Origin: Ruminococcus sp.
GTDB lineage: Bacteria > Bacillota_A > Clostridia > Oscillospirales > Ruminococcaceae
Assembly (NCBI GenBank): GCA_017418765.1
Contig: JAFOMV010000211.1
Coordinates: forward strand, 1 to 9,369
Direction: 5' to 3'
Length of the DNA: 9,369 bases
The notes beneath the pieces are model-generated. The model was not told the origin of the DNA. It saw only the letters and a program-made list of their open reading frames with translations, and ran no database searches. The position numbers and the translations under genes were made by a program. Below are positions 7,216 through 9,369 of this stretch, one piece after another. Positions within the stretch are counted from its first letter, which is position 1. Each line of letters opens with the position of its first letter.

Positions 7216-7962
7216 ATGAGACTGTTCATTGATATTGACAATACGCTTATCTACTCCTACAGAAAGGAAGTAAAGGGCGAAAAGATATGTGTCGAATATA
7301 TAAATGGCAGAATACAGAGTTATATGACAACACGGACTTACGATTATTTCACAAATCAAAACAAGTATGACATCATACCTGTTTCGACAAGGACAGTGCC
7401 TCAGTATTCAAGACTTTCTGAGCTTACAGATAAAATTGGGGTAAGATATGCTGTTGTTTGCAACGGAGGAATACTGCTTGACAGGGGAGAGCCTGATAAG
7501 ACATGGCTTGATGAGACATACCGTCTTATCGGCAGAACATCGCATGAACTTGAAAAAGCCGCTGAGTTTATGGAAAAACTCAGCAGCAGGGAAGTTCACA
7601 GAACAGAGGGCATAATGATATATACAGTAACTGATGATCCTGATTATGTAAAGCAGCAGATGAAGGAGAAAACAAAAGATTCAGGGCTGACTGTATTTTC
7701 TGATAATAAAAAGGTTTACTGTGTGCCGTCTGTTATAAACAAGGGCAATGCTGTAAAGCGCTGCATAGAGCGTTTCGGGAAAAGCAGGTCAGTAAGTGCC
7801 GGAGATGGTATTCAGGATATACCCATGCTTGAAGCAGCAGATATTGCTATCGCAGAGCCGCATATCTTTGGAATACTGCAAAACAGCGGAAAGATATGCG
7901 GAGATACAAGTGAGATGTTTTCTGACAGTGTATGCGATATCCTTGAGCAAAAGTTAAAATAA
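7216..7962 (+). CDS. HAD-superfamily phosphatase (Cof-like), last gene of the Ter-associated module
   Basis: A 248-residue hydrolase that probably removes a phosphate from the pathway intermediate or product. HAD motif I is FIDIDNTL with nucleophile D6 and acid/base D8. Motif III lysine is K176 in INKGNAVKRC. Motif IV is SAGDGIQDIPML with D197 and D201. A cap of about 100 residues lies between motifs I and III, as in C2-capped Cof-type enzymes. The start ATG 7216 has AAAGGTGA at 7201-7208 (7-base spacer) and puts the catalytic Asp at the usual N-terminal position; a longer reading from TTG 7177 adds 13 unconserved residues and was rejected. It follows the StiP-type gene after 42 bases with no terminator, so it is the distal gene of the operon. 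After the stop only an AT-only palindrome (7961-7978) is seen, so readthrough to the terminator beyond the tRNA is possible. Confidence 0.9.
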   Translation: MRLFIDIDNTLIYSYRKEVKGEKICVEYINGRIQSYMTTRTYDYFTNQNKYDIIPVSTRTVPQYSRLSELTDKIGVRYAVVCNGGILLDRGEPDKTWLDETYRLIGRTSHELEKAAEFMEKLSSREVHRTEGIMIYTVTDDPDYVKQQMKEKTKDSGLTVFSDNKKVYCVPSVINKGNAVKRCIERFGKSRSVSAGDGIQDIPMLEAADIAIAEPHIFGILQNSGKICGDTSEMFSDSVCDILEQKLK

Positions 7963-7980
7963 TAAAATTTATTTTATTAC

Positions 7981-8009
7981 TTGAAAAAATGATCAGTTTA
8001 TGGTAGAAT
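7981..8009 (+). promoter_or_regulatory. Promoter of tRNA-Arg
   Basis: TTGAAA (7981-7986) and TAGAAT (8004-8009) are separated by 17 bases, with TGG directly before the -10 forming an extended -10 element. Predicted transcription start is about 8016, a few bases ahead of the tRNA. This is a close match to a housekeeping sigma-70/sigma-A promoter and fits a strong constitutive tRNA gene. Confidence 0.8.
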
Positions 8010-8020
8010 ATATATGTTAT

Positions 8021-8094
8021 GTCCCAATAGCTCAGTAGGATAGAGCGACTGCCTCCTAAGCAGTAGGCCGGAGGTTCGACTCCTCTTTGGGACG
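8021..8094 (+). tRNA. tRNA-Arg (anticodon CCT, reads AGG)
   Basis: A complete cloverleaf. The acceptor stem 8021-8027 pairs with 8087-8093 over all 7 bp, with discriminator G8094. The D stem GCTC/GAGC is 8030-8033 with 8043-8046. The anticodon stem ACTGC/GCAGT is 8048-8052 with 8060-8064, and its loop CTCCTAA (8053-8059) gives anticodon CCT at 8055-8057. The variable loop is 5 bases. The T stem GGAGG/CCTCT (one G-T pair) closes the loop TTCGACT at 8075-8081. The 3' CCA is not encoded, so it must be added enzymatically. CCT decodes AGG, a codon that occurs in the neighbouring genes. Confidence 0.97.
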
Positions 8095-8098
8095 CTTA

Positions 8099-8142
8099 AA
8101 AAAGCTTGCTTGCACTTGATTATCAGTGCAAGCAAGCTTTTT
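8099..8142. terminator. Strong terminator, probably bidirectional
   Basis: Bases 8101-8116 pair perfectly with 8125-8140 (16 bp, extendable to 18 bp through 8099-8142) around an 8-base loop. Five Ts end the 3' arm on the + strand (8138-8142) and six As precede the 5' arm (8098-8103), giving a T-run on the - strand too. It terminates the tRNA transcript, and any operon readthrough, from the left, and the convergent 140-residue gene from the right. Confidence 0.92.
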
Positions 8143-8164
8143 ATATATCAATGTGAGAAAAGTG

Positions 8165-8587
8165 TCATGGCTCCCACAAAAACATTCCCTCTGCATAAGC
8201 CAACTGCTTTGTAAGGGTAAGGATACTTTCAGACGGTGAATACATAGTCATGCAGATATCATCCTTATTTAAAGTGATAAGAGTTTCTTCGATCAATATG
8301 AGGATATCATGCGGATCACTATATACCAAAGCGGCAATATCTTCGGGTTCAGGAGAACAGATGTCATTTCCTGACGTAAGGTCACGCACTTTCATCGGGA
8401 AGTAGCAGAAAAGTTTGAGAATGATATTCATAAAACGTTTCCGCATTTCTGATAACTGTGGTTCTGTTAAAAAGAAACGTTCCACAGCGAAAAATTCACC
8501 TTTACTATCAGATGGGACCTGTTTCGGCAGAAGATCGACTACGAAATAATTTTTTTCGAGAAGCTGTTCAATAAGTTCATCATTCAT
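8165..8587 (-). CDS. Uncharacterised 140-residue protein
   Basis: An acidic, soluble protein with no signal peptide or clear transmembrane segment. The start ATG (8585-8587) has AAGGAG (8595-8600, complement) at a 7-base spacer and a good promoter upstream, so it is a real gene. Visible stretches are an N-terminal helix MNDELIEQLLEK, then FVVDLLPKQVP (about 15-25), FFLTEPQLSEMRKRF, a hydrophobic helix NIILKLFCYFP, an acidic middle PEPEDIAALVYSDP, a beta-like pair ILILIEETLITL and ICMTMYSPSE, and AEGMFLWEP at the C-terminus. The overall pattern recalls small uncharacterised proteins of gut clostridia, but I cannot name a family and assign no function. It is monocistronic: a terminator lies upstream at 8641-8677 and the shared bidirectional terminator downstream. 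Confidence 0.85.
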   Translation of the reverse strand: MNDELIEQLLEKNYFVVDLLPKQVPSDSKGEFFAVERFFLTEPQLSEMRKRFMNIILKLFCYFPMKVRDLTSGNDICSPEPEDIAALVYSDPHDILILIEETLITLNKDDICMTMYSPSESILTLTKQLAYAEGMFLWEP

Positions 8588-8612
8588 GTTATAACTCCTT
8601 ATTTACAGTATG

Positions 8613-8642
8613 ATTATCCGCTGTGATCGAGCGAGATTTCAA
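8613..8642 (-). promoter_or_regulatory. Promoter of the 140-residue gene
   Basis: On the - strand, TTGAAA (8637-8642) is followed 18 bases later by GATAAT (8613-8618). The -10 ends 12 bases before the AAGGAG ribosome binding site, leaving a short leader. The -35 overlaps the T-rich tail of the terminator of the upstream gene, so terminator and promoter are packed back to back. Confidence 0.72.
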
Positions 8643-8677
8643 GAAGAAAGAACTCCGATGATGTGCCATCGGAGTTC
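8641..8677 (-). terminator. Terminator of the acidic-repeat gene
   Basis: The hairpin 8650-8660 with 8667-8677 (11 bp, 6-base loop) lies 25 bases past the stop of the acidic-repeat gene. Read on the - strand it is followed by TTTCTTCTT (8641-8649), an imperfect but adequate T-rich tail. On the + strand no comparable T-run follows, which supports - strand transcription of this region. Confidence 0.75.
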
Positions 8678-8702
8678 CATTGTTATTATTAACATATCGA
8701 TA

Positions 8703-9369
8703 TTATTCTGCTTTACTTATGATTTTATCAGATTTTTCATTTACGGCAGAATTATTATCAATGTTTGTTTCTGCATTTTTATTTACCGGATCTGAATCTG
8801 GTTCAGCGTTGCTTTCAGTTCCTACCTCAGTTTCCGGTTCAGCGCTACTTTCAGCTTCTGCCGCAGTTTCCGGTTCAGCGTTGCTTTCGGATTCTACCTC
8901 AGTTTCCGGTTCAGCGCTACTTTCAGCTTCTGCCGCAGTTTCCGGTTCAGCGTTGCTTTCGGATTCTACCTCAGTTTCCGGTTCAGCATTGCTTTCGGTT
9001 TCTTCCGCAGTTTTCGGTTCAGCATTGCTTTCAGCTTCTACCTCCGCTTCTGATTCAGCATTGCTTTCGGATTCTACCTCAGTTTCCGGTTCAGCGTTGC
9101 TTTCGGATTCTACTTCAGTTTCCGGTTCGGTATTACTTTCAGAATCATCCGCTTCCGTTTCGTCGCTGCTGTCAGATCCTTCTTCAGCGTCAGGTTTATT
9201 GGAATTATTAGCTTCTTCCTTTTCTTCGCGGTCGCTCTTGGATTCGATGTAGATATCATCATCGGCAATGCTTCCAACGAAGTTGAGCTGTTTTACAGGG
9301 ATCCTCTTGAGAGGGGAGTAGATGAACTTATTACATGAATAAGTCTGCTCCACAAGGCCTCTTTTCTCG
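8703..9369 (-). CDS. Acidic protein with C-terminal 12-residue repeats, probably 5'-truncated
   Basis: The frame runs from the window edge to TAA at 8703-8705, 221 visible residues. The first about 35 (VEQTYSCNKFIYSPLKRIPV, then QLNFVG and DDDIYIES) look like the end of a folded domain that I do not recognise. An acidic linker rich in D, E, S and N follows, then about ten 12-residue repeats of the form ESNAEPETEVES, and a short tail ending DKIISKAE. There is no membrane anchor, LPXTG motif or cysteine in the repeats; the tail should be disordered and strongly negative. A GTG at 9351-9353 with AAGAGG just upstream could be a start, but no ATG is available in this frame and the frame stays open to the edge, so truncation is more likely. 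Function is unknown; the terminator at 8641-8677 ends it. Confidence 0.75.
   Translation of the reverse strand, partial: EKRGLVEQTYSCNKFIYSPLKRIPVKQLNFVGSIADDDIYIESKSDREEKEEANNSNKPDAEEGSDSSDETEADDSESNTEPETEVESESNAEPETEVESESNAESEAEVEAESNAEPKTAEETESNAEPETEVESESNAEPETAAEAESSAEPETEVESESNAEPETAAEAESSAEPETEVGTESNAEPDSDPVNKNAETNIDNNSAVNEKSDKIISKAE
8781..9140 (-). repeat. 36-bp tandem repeats (about 10 units) encoding a 12-residue acidic motif
   Basis: Ten contiguous units of 36 bases in the coding frame of the acidic protein, from 9140 down to 8781. Consensus is E-S-N-A-E-P-E-T-E/A-V/A-E-S/A; unit 10 (8781-8816) diverges at its end to DSDPVN and unit 3 reads ESNAESEAEVEA. The period is a multiple of three, so copy-number change keeps the frame. 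Confidence 0.92.
8822..8987 (-). repeat. Perfect 72-bp tandem duplication inside the 36-bp repeats
   Basis: Bases 8822-8893 are identical to 8894-8965, and the match carries on through 8987 at an offset of 72. Each 72-bp unit holds one EVES-type and one AAEA-type 12-residue repeat. Perfect identity against the diverged outer units indicates a recent duplication. Confidence 0.9.

Noticed and set aside
7961..7978. AT-only palindrome after the HAD gene as a terminator
   Set aside because: The stem is purely A-T with a 2-base loop; it would be unstable and lacks a GC core.
8021..8094. tRNA-Arg as an integration (att) site of a mobile element
   Set aside because: No integrase, no direct repeat of the tRNA 3' end within the window and no phage or transposon genes were seen.
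8781..9140. 36-bp repeats as a CRISPR array
   Set aside because: Units are contiguous with no spacers and keep a coding frame; they are protein-coding tandem repeats.
8680..9252. + strand frame giving a hydrophobic start and Ser/Ala-rich repeats, tempting as a serine-rich surface protein
   Set aside because: It starts at TTG inside the stem of the - strand terminator hairpin, has no promoter that I can see, and overlaps the - strand gene, which has a properly oriented terminator. Kept only as a low-interest question about the coding strand.

Overview
The window looks like a low-to-moderate-GC Firmicute of the Ruminococcus/Oscillospiraceae kind. This is inferred from codon choice, strong AAGGAG ribosome binding sites and the flavour of the proteins; no taxonomic marker is present. 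Every base between genes was inspected, and no gap exceeds about 200 bases.

Left and centre (1-7962, all + strand): seven genes in a row that read as one stress-response locus of the Ter (tellurium resistance-like) type. They are a 5'-truncated PMCA-type Ca2+ P-type ATPase, two TerD-family Ca2+-binding proteins, a CitE/HpcH-like C-C bond lyase, a phosphoribosyltransferase with a C-terminal TRSP domain, a second PRTase-like (StiP family) protein with a C-terminal PELOTA/L7Ae-like domain, and a HAD phosphatase. The last four correspond to the module that comparative genomics has proposed to make a nucleoside-like metabolite in Ter systems; its product is not known. Spacing is tight: TerD1 to TerD2 13 bases, lyase to PRTase 1 base, and PRTase/StiP overlapping by 17 bases. 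Long hairpins without a T-run separate the ATPase from terD1 and terD2 from the lyase. They split the locus into an ATPase block, a TerD block and a biosynthetic block without clearly terminating transcription. The working picture is Ca2+ export and Ca2+ sensing/buffering (ATPase, TerD) coupled to synthesis of a small phosphoribosyl-derived compound; that coupling is inferred from gene order.

Middle right (7981-8142): a tRNA-Arg (anticodon CCT) with its own near-consensus extended -10 promoter, followed by a very strong terminator that can work in both directions.

Right (8165-9369, - strand): an unrecognised 140-residue protein with its own promoter. Upstream of it lies the 3' part of a gene for a highly acidic protein whose tail is about ten 12-residue repeats, encoded by 36-bp DNA repeats that include a perfect 72-bp tandem duplication. 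A terminator hairpin ends that gene just before the promoter of the 140-residue gene.
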